This document shows, piece by piece, positions 30,001 to 38,853 of a DNA stretch of 64,000 bases (its first letter is position 1; each line of letters starts with the position of its first letter). The DNA is from Bilabrum cf. latius (Eukaryota; Bigyra: Bicosoecida; Bigyra; Bicosoecida). The notes under the pieces are model-generated. The model was not told where the DNA came from. It made no database searches and saw only the letters and a list, made by a program, of their open reading frames with translations. Made by a program: the position numbers and the translations under genes. The stretch spans positions 372,001 through 436,000 of the forward strand of contig OZ237776.1 of NCBI GenBank assembly GCA_965178125.1. The letters are read 5' to 3'.

Positions 30001-32498
30001 CCCTGCAGCTGACATGCAGGCGCTACAGGCTGGCTGAGCGGGTTGTGTTTGACCAGGTAGGGTTCCTGTACCACGGCTATCGCAAGCCGCTTCCCCCTGC
30101 CGAGGTCGAGCGACAGAAGAAGTGGACAGAGGACCAGGTGCATCAGGCCAAGGCGGACAGACCCGACGACGAGCACTTAGATTCTACTCCCACCTTTTGG
30201 TACGAGTCTGTCGTCATGTGTAGGAAGGCAGTAGTGGTGTGCTTGGCCACCTTGGTCAAGGATCCGTACTTTGCAGTGATGACGTCGGTCGGAATCATGG
30301 TTTTATTTCTTGCGGTCCATCAGACCGTGCGACCGTTTCGGCAGACTCGGTTCAACACCCTCGCCACTGTGGGTCTAGTCGCCGTGATCCTGACCTAGAT
30401 CATCTCGATCTTCTACTTCTCCGCCGAGCGGGCTCTCCTGATGAAGCAGTCGATTGCCAGCGGGGTGGAGACAACAGCGGCGGAGCAGGAAGTGCAAGCG
30501 CTGGGACTGAGCACCGGCAACTCGACAGAGGGCGAGGAGGATTTGCTGCTGTCCGCCATCAACGACGAGGAATTGGAGGCCGCAGTCAGCGCTACAGAGG
30601 CTGTCATCACGAGCATGCTGCTGCTCGTGAACGCAATCCCCTGCGTCCTTGGCTTCATCGCGTTTTGGCAGGCAATCGCGCACGACTACATGGTGCAGCA
30701 CGACCTCAAGAAAGAAGCCGAGAGGTTGAAAGAGACTGCAGGTGCCAAACTTGTCCTTGATGCGATCACCAAGGGCACACCCATTGCAGGCTAGAGGACT
30801 CTGCCCCGTACAATCAGGCCAAGCAGTGAATCACTGCGCCGAATCTCTGATGTGAATCCAATGCACAGTGTTCGCAGCTTGTCGAGACTCCACGGCGATC
30901 TGCAGGCCGGCCCCCAGTCGCAAGACTTGGTGGCTGAGCTCATCGTAGCAGCACGACCAGAACGGCCGCGGCGTACTGTTCCCATGGATCGCGAGGTCGC
31001 TGCCGGCAACAACGGACAGCAGGAGGAGGACGTGGTTCCTGCAAGGGGCTGCCGGCGGTTCGCGCAGATCCTATTCTGCTGCGGCTCTGTGTCCGCCTGC
31101 GATTGTCGGTGGGTGCCCATCGAGAGCGTGCTGCAGAAGACGCAGGACCACGCGGCCATGGGGTGCTGCTCCAGGGGCTGTCTCAAGTGCTGCGTGCAGT
31201 GCGGGTGCTGCTGCGTGTACCAACCAGGCGAGCGGATCGGGCATCTGAAGACCGCGTCAATGGCGCATCAGCTGGTCCAGAAGGCATTGGAAGGTGTGCG
31301 CAAGGAGCTGGACGGTAAACGTGGTATTGTGAAGAGTTCGCAAACTATGCTGGACATCATGGATCGCTCGCACCATAAATCTGTGCCAACTGGACCTAAT
31401 AGACTGTCAGCCGCGTCTGACCGGGGCGGCGCTAGCCAGCCAGTTGGCTCTATCCAGCGGCATCGTTCTCAGGACGGCATTGCGCAGACTCACAGCGCCC
31501 GCCTTGCCCATATAGACAAGGCAGCCGACTCGGCCACCTCCGTGGATCACGTCGTACCGATCCTGACGAGGCTCAAGGCCGCGCGGTCGCAGATGAGGCA
31601 GGACAAGAAGATGGCGATTCGCAGGACGAAATTGGCTCCCGCGCACGGCCCTCAGACGGTGTTTGGCGCGAACCCCATGCACCAGGGGAGGGGGTAGGCT
31701 GGGCGTGCACGGGGGAAGACTGGCACAGGGCCACCCGAAGTTGCCTCTGCGCTCGCTGCGGGGGCCATGCGAGGCCTCTTCCCCCTGAGAGGATCCAGGG
31801 GTCGCAACAAGCGGCGCACCGGGGTGGGTGCCGGGACCGCCGTCCTCCGCAGCATGTCCCAGGGCAGCGCGAGGACTCGCGGAGGTGGGAAGGACGGGGG
31901 GGCGGCGGCAGGGGCGGATAGCGGCGGTAGCGAGGGCGAGGACGAGTCCACGAGTCGCTTGCACCGCAAGCTTAGCAAGCTGCGGGCGCTTGATAACGTG
32001 TTCCGAAACGACGTGCTGCAGCACGCCCGGAAGCAGCACGACCCGCTGGCTGAGTTCCTGTTGATGCGGCGCGAGCACGAGAGGGCAGAGAGCGAGATGC
32101 GGGCCGAGGACGAGGAAAAGAAGAGGATTGACCGGGCTGTAGCACTGGAGAGACAGGCAGCTCTACTGGCGCAGGCTGGGGCGCCGCGTACGTCTGGTGC
32201 TGGACGCCGGAGCCGCTCTGGTGGGAGGCGTGGAAACATCTTGGGATCGAGTCGGAGGATGGACGTCGCACGGGCTGGCCACGGCTTTGAGGCTCGCGAA
32301 CTGCTGGATTAGACGAGCAAGCTAAGGGCAGGTTCTTCGTTGGGGTCTGCGCGCAAGAAGGCAATCGAATCCGAACGTCAGGAAAGGCTGGAGCGAGCTA
32401 CTGCGATTGATCAGATGATCTAGAAAGCCAGGAACAAGTCTCCTGACGGGGGGGCGGATGCCTCCTCAAGAAAAGTGACCAAAGTGACCTTTACATAA
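3..32498 (+). CDS. Giant multi-domain cell-surface membrane protein (5' partial)
   Basis: One frame stays open from the left edge to TAA at 32496-32498, interrupted only by TAG (102 by hand count, read as Gln). I walked the stretches between the long open segments codon by codon and found no TAA or TGA. The visible part is about 10,831 residues without an intron; the start lies outside the window. Order: RCC1-like fragment, Asn-glycosylation-rich Cys repeats, C-type lectin-like domain, Gly-rich beta-helix stretch, Ig-like repeats, Cys-rich EGF/GCC-like module, about nine membrane helices, Cys-cluster juxtamembrane segment and charged tail. This suggests a huge ectodomain anchored by a multi-pass module, a layout seen in other protist surface proteins. 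The role (adhesion, sensing or mating) is inference. Alternatives: several genes fused by mis-assembly, unlikely because the frame never breaks. Confidence 0.9.
90..240 (+). other. RCC1/BLIP-like repeat fragment in giant protein
   Basis: Residues 30-80 of the visible protein contain ISCGSTFVCGL followed by PVCWGGEWG. This resembles the Cys-containing form of the RCC1-type beta-propeller blade (aG.sfvCaL...v.CWG) found in extracellular proteins. Only one blade is seen, so a propeller probably continues upstream of the window. Domain assignment is by motif only. Confidence 0.45.
885..1010 (+). repeat. Two-copy NGTLLGC..GTATNAS.C tandem repeat in giant protein
   Basis: Two back-to-back units encode NGTLLGC-x2-GTATNAS-x-C. 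DNA identity is high (aatgggacgctgct is shared exactly). Each unit carries two N-glycosylation sequons and two cysteines, and one copy uses TAG directly after LLGC. This is a recent small internal duplication in a glycosylated, Cys-rich ectodomain. Confidence 0.75.
4365..4830 (+). other. C-type lectin-like domain in giant protein
   Basis: Around residues 1455-1610 the protein reads LSWDQAMEAC, then CFLGAMRPGSGHPW, NGTWLDLE and a final C...C...RSYLCRH. Spacing and order (W..A...C, glycine-rich middle, W.L, two Cys and a terminal YLC) fit the C-type lectin fold. I do not see a clear EPN or QPD calcium-binding triplet, so carbohydrate binding is unproven. Confidence 0.6.
8990..14420 (+). other. 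Gly-rich parallel beta-helix region in giant protein
   Basis: Repeating short blocks such as GGGGINL, GAGGAIGS, GAGGGILLSG, GAGGGIVLS, MGGGGIAII, GGGAVLV, GDGGALLL, GGNGGSVHI and GGLGGSILATG recur about every 25-60 residues with alternating small and aliphatic residues. This is the usual look of right-handed beta-helix or polymorphic outer-membrane-protein-like repeats, giving a long rod-like surface stalk. The fold is inferred from pattern only. Confidence 0.6.
14950..28700 (+). other. Array of Ig-like beta-sandwich repeats in giant protein
   Basis: A diffuse motif recurs: G-x-aliphatic-x-F-x-x-L-x-V, about ten residues, then alternating V/L ending in Cys. Clear copies begin near 16278 (GRVRFDQVSVQAAQG), 20907 (GQVCFDRIGLF), 24090 (GHYVFDDLRIQAVAG), 25790 (GICTFQRLQIE), 26236 (GAAIFDNLQVRAPFG) and 27625 (FDALYVRAAFG). 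Such repeats are typical of bacterial-Ig or cadherin-like ectodomain arrays. Boundaries between copies are not resolved, and roughly 400-residue stretches between copies remain unassigned. Confidence 0.5.
28970..29378 (+). other. Cys-rich EGF/GCC2-GCC3-like module before the membrane block
   Basis: CRPGQFASGLDGSVCNSCPP, then CFTCPDEEGAADC, a spacer, and CEFGYTGPLCAQCDLEENY ending FSCIPC immediately before the first membrane helix. The CxPGxF...CxxC pattern is that of ephrin-receptor-like or GCC2/GCC3 modules, and the CxxGYxGxxCxxC pattern is EGF/laminin-like. These usually lie just outside the membrane in multi-pass protist receptors. Confidence 0.75.
29379..30720 (+). other. C-terminal multi-pass membrane module of giant protein
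   Basis: About nine hydrophobic segments: WMLVALVAVLGLGGLVFVAV, a FRIMLNYLQSLATLS segment, FKFASMLGVGVAV, YYAMLASPVIVALIAVLL, WRAVIIVMFFTYSSL, VAVLVGQIAIGCFTVAVPI, the AVVVCLATLV to GIMVLFLAV pair, TLATVGLVAVIL, and MLLLVNAIPCVLGFIAFW. In-frame TAG codons fall inside the module at 29532, 29853 and 30396 with conserved-looking sequence on both sides, so it is one protein. A similar module follows giant ectodomains in other protists. Channel or receptor function is not shown. Confidence 0.8.
31050..31240 (+). other. Juxtamembrane cysteine cluster in giant protein tail
   Basis: The tail carries FCCGS...CDC, then GCCSRGCLKCCVQCGCCC, about fifteen Cys within 50 residues and shortly after the last membrane helix. 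On the cytoplasmic side this suggests palmitoylation or metal binding. The rest of the tail is basic, with a Glu/Arg-rich coiled coil near 31940-32170, ending KVTKVTFT. Confidence 0.6.
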
Positions 32499-32552
32499 TG
32501 CATTAATGACTGACTCATCCTTTTGGATGTTTAGATTTGATCTAGGTATCCG

Positions 32553-32580
32553 GATCCCCTTGCGACCATAACTGTCCCAA
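32553..32580 (+). repeat. Left terminal inverted repeat of transposon
   Basis: Begins gatccccttgcgaccataac and is the exact reverse complement of 35281-35308 over 28 bases. The inner part, aactgtcccaa, recurs at 32788-32798 as a subterminal copy, a likely transposase-binding core. Confidence 0.95.
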
Positions 32581-32786
32581 GCTGAACGGCAAAATTCCCA
32601 ACTTCAGTCGCAAAATTCGGAGCAATAATGTCCAACTATGGCCCTGTCCTTTTCGGTGATGAAGCAGGTTTTCAAGGAGATTTCAAAACTGTAACCAGAT
32701 TTTCAGGACGACATGTTCTCTTCAAGCTATGACCGACCAAAGATGGCGGCCTTGGCGGCCGGCATGATCGCGCCTGGTAAAAATCA

Positions 32787-32798
32787 CAACTGTCCCAA
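32787..32798 (+). repeat. Subterminal repeat, left side
   Basis: caactgtcccaa, the reverse complement of ttgggacagttg at 35262-35273. With the inner ends of the terminal repeats it forms four copies of a shared tgggacagtt core in mirror arrangement. This is consistent with paired transposase-binding sites. Confidence 0.75.
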
Positions 32799-32880
32799 CT
32801 TCAAAGTCCTAAATATCTCGCATTTCACACTTTTTTTTCAGGTTTTCAGTATAACAGCAGTATAATCATATATAAAAATA

Positions 32881-35210
32881 TTAAGTTCGACGCTTCTTTG
32901 AAGCTGGCATGGCCCTCTTGTTGCTTGCAGCCTAGATCTTCGCGATCTTGGCCTTGAGGGCCTGATTCTGAGCTCTCATTGCGTCCAGGTTGACTCTAGC
33001 CTCCTCAAGCTGCTCAATAATCTCATCTGTGGACTGATCCTAGAGTGGGCGGTCGCGCATCTGATTTTTCCGCAGCTAAGCGGCGTCACCCCCGCCCCCC
33101 CGGGGCCCGATGGCCCCACGGTTGCCTTGCAGCCCCTTCAGCCTTGGTCGCCTTTTCTGAGATTGTTGTGCCCGAGCTGCGCTTTCAATCTTTGCTTGAA
33201 GCCCCAAACCTGCTAATCTCAGGAATGCAGCCGTGTTGGGGCGTCTCTTCGCCAGGGCATCATGGGCGCTCACCACGCGCTGGGCGCTCGCCAGTCCCCC
33301 GAGGTTGTCAGCCGTGGCAGGCCCAAGCACAGCAGACGAGGATGATGACTACGGCTCAGATGCGCCTGCTCCACTGGCAGCCGTAGTACTCTTCACGAAA
33401 GATCCTGACTCTGTCGGGATACTCTCCAGTATTTTGGCTACGTCTGACAGCTCACTACCACTGGCCCCCTCCCGGGCCCTCTGCAGCGTGGCCCTGTGCT
33501 GCTTGACTTTGTCCATGTCAACTACAACGGAAGGGTTGAACGGGAGAAGTCCGCACTTCTTGAATCCACTAGCAGCATTCGAAGCTCGAAAGCTGTGGCT
33601 TGCGCAGGTCAAGACCAGCGGTGCGATCCACTCCTCGCCTTCGCTAGTGCCGACTTCTTTGCCTCCGGGGCAGACGCCATGTATGCTTCCATGAAATGAA
33701 GCTAGCTCAGATAGTCACAGAAGTCTTTCTTAACACCACGAAGCTCTGCTTTGAAGGACGACATGCACGCGACGTCCAGGGGCTGCAGGAAGTGGGTGCT
33801 CATTGGAAGGAGGAGCTCGATGTCGATGTTGTTGGCAGCGCAGAACTTCCTGAGGCTCCGCTGGTCATGCGTCGAGTGGTTGTCCATCGTGAGCAGTACT
33901 CTAGCTGTGGGAGGGAGTCTCTCTTCCCTTCGCACTCTAGCTGCGTACTCCATCTTTGGAAGCAGCAGGGACAAGGACCCGACGTTGCTGTAGCCGGAGG
34001 GGGTCGCACAGAACACGATGATGTCGAGGAGCTCGATGTCCGTCTTGGCTAGCACCAAGAAGAGTTTCTGGACAGACGAGGGGTCCACAACATTCCCAGA
34101 TAGCCTTACCTCAGCTAGAATATCCTCGAGCTCCGCCTTCAGGCCGTCGTCGTCGAGCTTGCCCGCATCGCGCTGGGCTTGCGCACGTTGCAACCGGGCT
34201 GCCACATATTCCTGCTCGCGCTGGATCTCGCTTTTGACCTTTTGAGACTTGCCATCGTAGCGGAAAACGAGAAGGCCAGCAACAATTCCATCCTTCGCTG
34301 ATACAACAGGAACGAATGATACGTTTGTATTGGAAAAATGCGTCGCGCGAAGCGCAGCACGGGGCGATTCGGCCTTGACCACCAGACGATCCGCCCCGTC
34401 AACCCTTGCGCCCTACCCTGGCTGGGCATGCATTATGATCCCAGTCTCATCTATGTTTAACTACAATCGTTCGTGATAAATGCACGTCCCTGACACGACG
34501 ACGCCAAGCTCAGTATTGAGTACCAGGCCTCGTTTTGCTGCTCCTTCGCCAAACCAGTCCAGCAAGCACGTGTGGCTCTCCGCCACGCTACGATTGATTG
34601 TCTTCTCTTCACCTTGCAAATCCTTCAGCTTATGAGCCTTTAGAAATCTGGTTGACCACACACGCGATAGTGGCACCCCATCCTTGTGTGAACCAGCACA
34701 AAAGTCGTTGCGAAGGCCTGTTGCAGTTCGGCGCAGTCCTTCAAGCGTGAACGGCGCCTTCTCATCCTCTCGCAATATGACCAGCTTCGCAAGTGCCCGT
34801 TCAACATACTAGGGCAAATCTGTTCGCCAACACAAATCCTGTAGGGGGCACGTTAATCGTTGCTAGATTCGCTGGAATCGCTTCCGGACAGCGCTAAACG
34901 TCTTTTCTGGGTACACCTCATTTTGAATCTCTCGGTAGATTTCACTGTCATTTTGAACCTTACCGGGGTTTCTCTCCCTCCACACCTAAAGCTTTTGCTT
35001 GTAAATTATATAATCTGCTTGCTGCGCTTCATATAGTCGCATCTCAGGCTGCTCAGCTGTGCATTCTTCTACCGAGTGCTCCAAGGCCGTGCGCCAAGCG
35101 AGCACACGATTCACGTCATCCACAGACACCTGAAGGATAGCCCGAGTATCCGAGTCGTCAATTGCGTCGAGTATTGATGATTCTTTAGAACTGGAGGAGG
35201 ATGCTTGCAT
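32881..35210 (-). CDS. DDE_1 (pogo/CENP-B type) transposase with one apparent frameshift
   Basis: ATG at 35210; reading TAG as Gln, one frame covers the N-terminal and DDE parts. An HTH/CENP-B-like region includes SRVWSTRFLKAHKL. The catalytic core shows NIDETGI, LTMDNHSTHD and FLQPLDV, so all three acidic residues (D, D, D) are intact. TAG codons sit at ten places, including directly before LNIDETG (34461) and at 34986, 33702 and 33349. After 33702 the frame would end in TGA near 33610. The conserved tail (SHSFRASNAASGFKKCGLLP) continues in another frame from roughly 33640-33680, running through a basic coiled coil to TAA at 32881-32883. So there is a one-base frameshift, or an assembly error. 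The element is probably only recently inactive, or still active if the shift is an error. Confidence 0.85.
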
Positions 35211-35261
35211 AACTCTAGAATTGAGACCTGTATGAGCTCAAGAAGTGGTCGCATTTGAATC

Positions 35262-35273
35262 TTGGGACAGTTG
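35262..35273 (+). repeat. Subterminal repeat, right side
   Basis: ttgggacagttg, immediately inside the right terminal repeat and inverted relative to the copy at 32787-32798. It shares the tgggacagtt core with the terminal repeats. Confidence 0.75.
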
Positions 35274-35280
35274 CAGTTGG

Positions 35281-35308
35281 TTGGGACAGTTATGGTCGCA
35301 AGGGGATC
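35281..35308 (+). repeat. Right terminal inverted repeat of transposon
   Basis: Begins ttgggacagttatggtcgca. It pairs perfectly over 28 bases with the left end at 32553-32580. Confidence 0.95.
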
Positions 35309-35497
35309 TGTTCAACGAAGCGACTCGGAGTTAGGCCTGGGCATCAATAATGCAATCCAGCGGTACCGCTAAACAATACGAATTGAAACACAAGGGAGGA
35401 TGGCACTTCAATAACTTCTATCTGTTATTGCCGATGCGCCTGGGTCAATTTATCTCTGACACATTGCAGTAAAGGCAAAGGAATTTGAATCGCTGCA
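35309..35497. other. Intergenic, upstream of EXO1-like gene
   Basis: 189 bp between the transposon end and the EXO1-like ATG, more AT-rich than the genes. It must hold the promoter and 5' UTR. I see no named motif. Confidence 0.5.
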
Positions 35498-38400
35498 ATG
35501 GGCATCAAAGGCCTGCTTCCAGCCATCCGAGGCCACGAACGGCGCGTTCAATTACGTGATCTGTAGGGTTTAAAAGTAGCCGTCGATGGTATGGTCTGGC
35601 TGCATCGTGGAATTCACACATGCTGCGACACCTTGTGTTCAGGCAAACCGTCGGCCAATTTCGTTGCGTTTTGCATGGGGAGGATCAAACTTCTGACCTC
35701 TAGCGGTATTCAACCGGTAGTTGTGTTTGATGGGTCTTCTCTCCCGGCTAAAATGGCCACAGAGGAGAAACGAGAACGGTGAGACGACTGTGCCAGGCTT
35801 ATGCTCGTCCACTCATTTTGAGCTTGTAAGACGCAAATCACCGGCATCTTTCATGTATTACCTTTTATATGTTGCTTTTTGACATGCTGCTAGCGCAGGT
35901 CCCGGTTGCAGGCGTTGCGCCAGGCTGTAGAGCTCTCCAATGCCGGCCAGCACGGCAGCGCGCGCCCACTGTTTGCACGAGCTGTGGACGCTTCCCCGAG
36001 ACTAGCAGCTTTGTTCATGCGAGAGCTAAGAAGATATAGTATCCCCTTCTTTGTGTCACCCTTTGAAGCAGACGCCCAGCTTGGCTGGCTAAGCCGATCT
36101 GGACTCGTTGATGCGGTCCTCAGCGAGGACAGCGATTGCCTCCCCTACCGCTGTCATCGCGTGCTTTTTAAGCTTGACAAGGACGGCAACGCAATTGAAA
36201 TGACGCGACCGGAACTTTTCCGCTACTGGGGGGCAGGTAAGCTCCCGCTTGCGTCCCCCATGCAGGCTACCAGCGGCACTGCTGCCACCGCAAACATACA
36301 GTCTGGGACCGGTACTGGTGCTGCTGCTGCCGCCGGCCTGCATTCCATCGCATCGGTCCTACCCAGAATGGATCATTCCGCGCGCCTTTCAAAGGGCCGC
36401 TCCAGCAAGCCGTCCATGTTTCAGTCGTCCTCCTCCTCGTCTTCCTCCTCGTCTCGCGATGGTGACAAGATCGACCTGTCGGGTTTCTCGGACAGCATGT
36501 TCCTGGACATGTGTGTCCTGTGCGGCTGTGACTACATAGACTCGCCCAAGGGCATAGGGGCGGCCGCCGCGTGCCGGTGGGTCAAGCGGTTCCGGGGTGC
36601 CACCCAGAGGATGCTCAGCAGGATGCGGTTCGACGGAATCCTGCCGCCCGCGGCGCCGCGCAGCGGAACTTACGAGGACCAGTTCCGCAGGGCACGGATG
36701 ACGTTCCTGCACCAGACCGTGGTTGACCCCCGCACCGGCCGGCAGGTCAGGTGCCAGCCCCTCCCGCAGTCGGCAGAGGAGGCAGCCCAGGCAGCGATCC
36801 GCAAGGCAGTTCCCCAGGCAGACGCTGGTGCAGGGGCTGGTGCAGACACGAGCATGCCTGCAGAGAAGGAACCGTCATCTGCATCGTCTGTTACACCTTC
36901 ATCTTCGTCTTCGTCGTGGTTTCCGCTCGGCACATGGGCTCACGATCCCCCCACAAGGGAGCAGAGGCGTGCCGCGGAGGAGGCCCACCGCACCTGGGTC
37001 AGGGTGCGGGACGCAGACCCACTGGGCTTCCTGGGCTCCCCCATGCCCCTCGCGCTTAGCCGGGTGGTGGCATCCGGTGACTTTGACCCGGTGGCGGGCG
37101 AGTGGCTGCACTCGAGGCACGAGGCAGGGGCAGGGGCAGGGGCAGGGGCTGATGCGGGCCATGACGCCGCCATGGAAGCGCTGATGGAGGAGATAATGGA
37201 TGCCAGGGTGAAGGCAGGGGTCCCTCTGGGTGCATCACACGGTGGTGCGGCTGCTCGCGAGCAGGCCGGGAGGAGCGGTCCCCGCGGCCTCCTTGCATCG
37301 TTCCTGTCAGGGGCCCAGCGAGCCGTTGAGAAGGAGAGATTACAGCTGGGCACAAGTGCGAGTGCCGCTGGGGGGAACAAGAGCGGGGAGAACCGTGCAG
37401 GCAAAGATCAAGACGGGGGCAGAGCTGTTGCTGCTGCTGCTAATGCAAGGACAAGTGACAGGTCCTCTAGCTCGAGCAGCAGTGCGTCCGTCTCGACCGC
37501 TGCTTCTGCGCTCGCGGGCTCTGGAGTGCTGCAGCGGCTGAGGGGCAAGATGCAATCGAGGGTGCAGAGAGGATTTGCTGGGCTGGACGGCATGAGGATC
37601 GCTCCGCTGGGCGCATTTCGAGCTGGTGTGCAGATGAAGGCAGCGCGCGGGGCGCCTCAGGGCTTATCGGCTGGCTCCAGATCAGCGATACAGGCGGCTG
37701 ATTCTAGTGCTCGCGTCGGTACTCGAGCGGGGCACTTCTCGCGAAATGACACTTCTTCTGTGGCGGGGAGGTCGAAGCATGCCAGTGGCCTTGAGTGGGG
37801 GGGCGAGGGGCTAGCGAGTGCCGCTGAACATGAGCATGACATTGGCCCCCGCACGGCGGAGGAGAGGCACGTGGTCGGAACAGAGACATCTAGAAAGTAG
37901 GCAGTCGCACATAGAGACCAGCCTCATGCAGGTGCACATCTCAGCGCGAGAAGTGCAGGTTCTCGGTCCCGGGCCGCTAGTCTACAATCCAGTGCCCCAG
38001 CTGCACGCACGGTTGCATCCCGCTAGATGCACCCAGGCCCGACCTGGACGCCTGCAGGGCGTGCGAACGAACCGGGAGCGGGACTACAAGGTACTGACCT
38101 CTCAGGATTCGCACACCATGCCAGCGCTACCATTGGTATGCAACGCACGCTTGCAAAGGAGGAGGAAGGCAGGAGGACGGCGCCGGTGCTGCCCCTCGAC
38201 CTATTGCGCTCCAGCCCGCTTGCCGTCCCATCGCGTGCAGGTAGCCGGGTAGGACCCGCGGCAAGAGGCTCGAGGCAAGGCGGTCGCAGGAGTGGCCCTG
38301 GTGCAACCGTGCTGGCGCAGTTCGCGTATGACCCCCGAGGTGCCGGGCTGAGAGACCCGCAACAAAGTGGCTCGTATCGAGCCGCGGTGTCTGGCGCCAG

Positions 38401-38680
38401 GGATACAGGCGTTGGTAAACCCGATCCAATGCCAAGCCGAGGTCCGACCGTAGCCCCGCTGTCACCGATTGTGCCTAATGTCCAACGAGGGGGCCAGGGT
38501 GCAGGGCGTGACGCGCTCGGCGCCGGCAGAGCTGTCCAGTATACCCGCCGCCCCTTCAGCATATTGGACACTGTAGGACTGCCCGCGGGCTTGCGTGCTG
38601 ACGCTGCAGCGTCGCGGAAGAGGTCAGCGGTGTCCGAATACGAGCCAAGAAAGCGTTCGCGTACGGATACCGGGCGGTGA
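35498..38680 (+). CDS. EXO1: EXO1-like 5'-3' exonuclease / flap endonuclease
   Basis: Join 35498-35778 and 35899-38680, 1020 residues, stop TGA. The N terminus MGIKGLLPAIRG, then VAVDGMVWLHRG, VVFDGSSLPAK, SPFEADAQLGWL, VLSEDSDCL and LCGCDYIDSPKGIG are the XPG/EXO1 nuclease motifs with the expected Asp/Glu metal ligands. WLHRG and the exon-2 start match EXO1 better than FEN1. TAG at 35564 lies inside the first conserved block, between the start motif and AVDG, so reading through it is required. Further TAGs are at 37898 and 38024. Known role of the family: nuclear mismatch repair and DNA end resection. The C-terminal two thirds are low-complexity (Ser, Gly-Ala), with basic KKRS-like patches near the end that may serve nuclear import. 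An insertion of about 65 residues splits the domain after the EMTRPELF segment. Confidence 0.9.
35779..35898 (+). other. Intron of EXO1-like gene
   Basis: 120 bp, gtgaga...gctagcgcag. Splicing joins ...EEKRER to SRLQALRQAVE, which restores the EXO1 helical region. Without splicing, TGA at 35780 would end the protein within the nuclease domain. Confidence 0.85.
37228..37250 (+). repeat. Dispersed GASHGGA-coding motif, copy in EXO1-like gene
   Basis: tgcatcacacggtggtgcgg in the frame reading GASHGGA, within the low-complexity tail. It matches copies in the myosin and coiled-coil genes. Confidence 0.7.
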
Positions 38681-38853
38681 GTGCAGTCTTGAGCCACAAG
38701 TGAATCGAATTGATCCAGAATTCAAGTTAAACACGACCCTAATTAAAAGCTGCAAGAATGCTTGCCATTGCGTAATAGTGGATCCATTGATCTTGCAAGT
38801 TTGCAAAGCTCTCAATCCATCGGATCCGAGAGATTCGGTGTGCTTCCATTTGG

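Larger units (their letters stand above)
32553..35308. mobile_element. Pogo/Tigger-like DNA transposon
   Basis: A 2756-bp element bounded by perfect 28-bp terminal inverted repeats (32553-32580 and 35281-35308). It carries inner repeats of the end motif and one minus-strand transposase of the DDE_1/CENP-B class. It lies 54 bp after the giant gene's stop and 189 bp before the EXO1-like start, so it sits between genes. No TA or other target duplication is obvious at the edges: the left flank ends tatccg and the right flank begins tgttca. The transposase uses TAG as a sense codon like the host genes, so the element has lived long in this code. Confidence 0.9.

Noticed and set aside
3-32498. Dozens of separate small genes, or a decayed pseudogene, under the standard code
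   Set aside because: All fragments lie in one frame, are separated only by TAG, and conserved membrane segments run straight across the TAGs.
32540-32560. TA target-site duplication for the transposon
   Set aside because: The bases just outside the two 28-bp repeats do not match and lack a shared TA, so I report no duplication.
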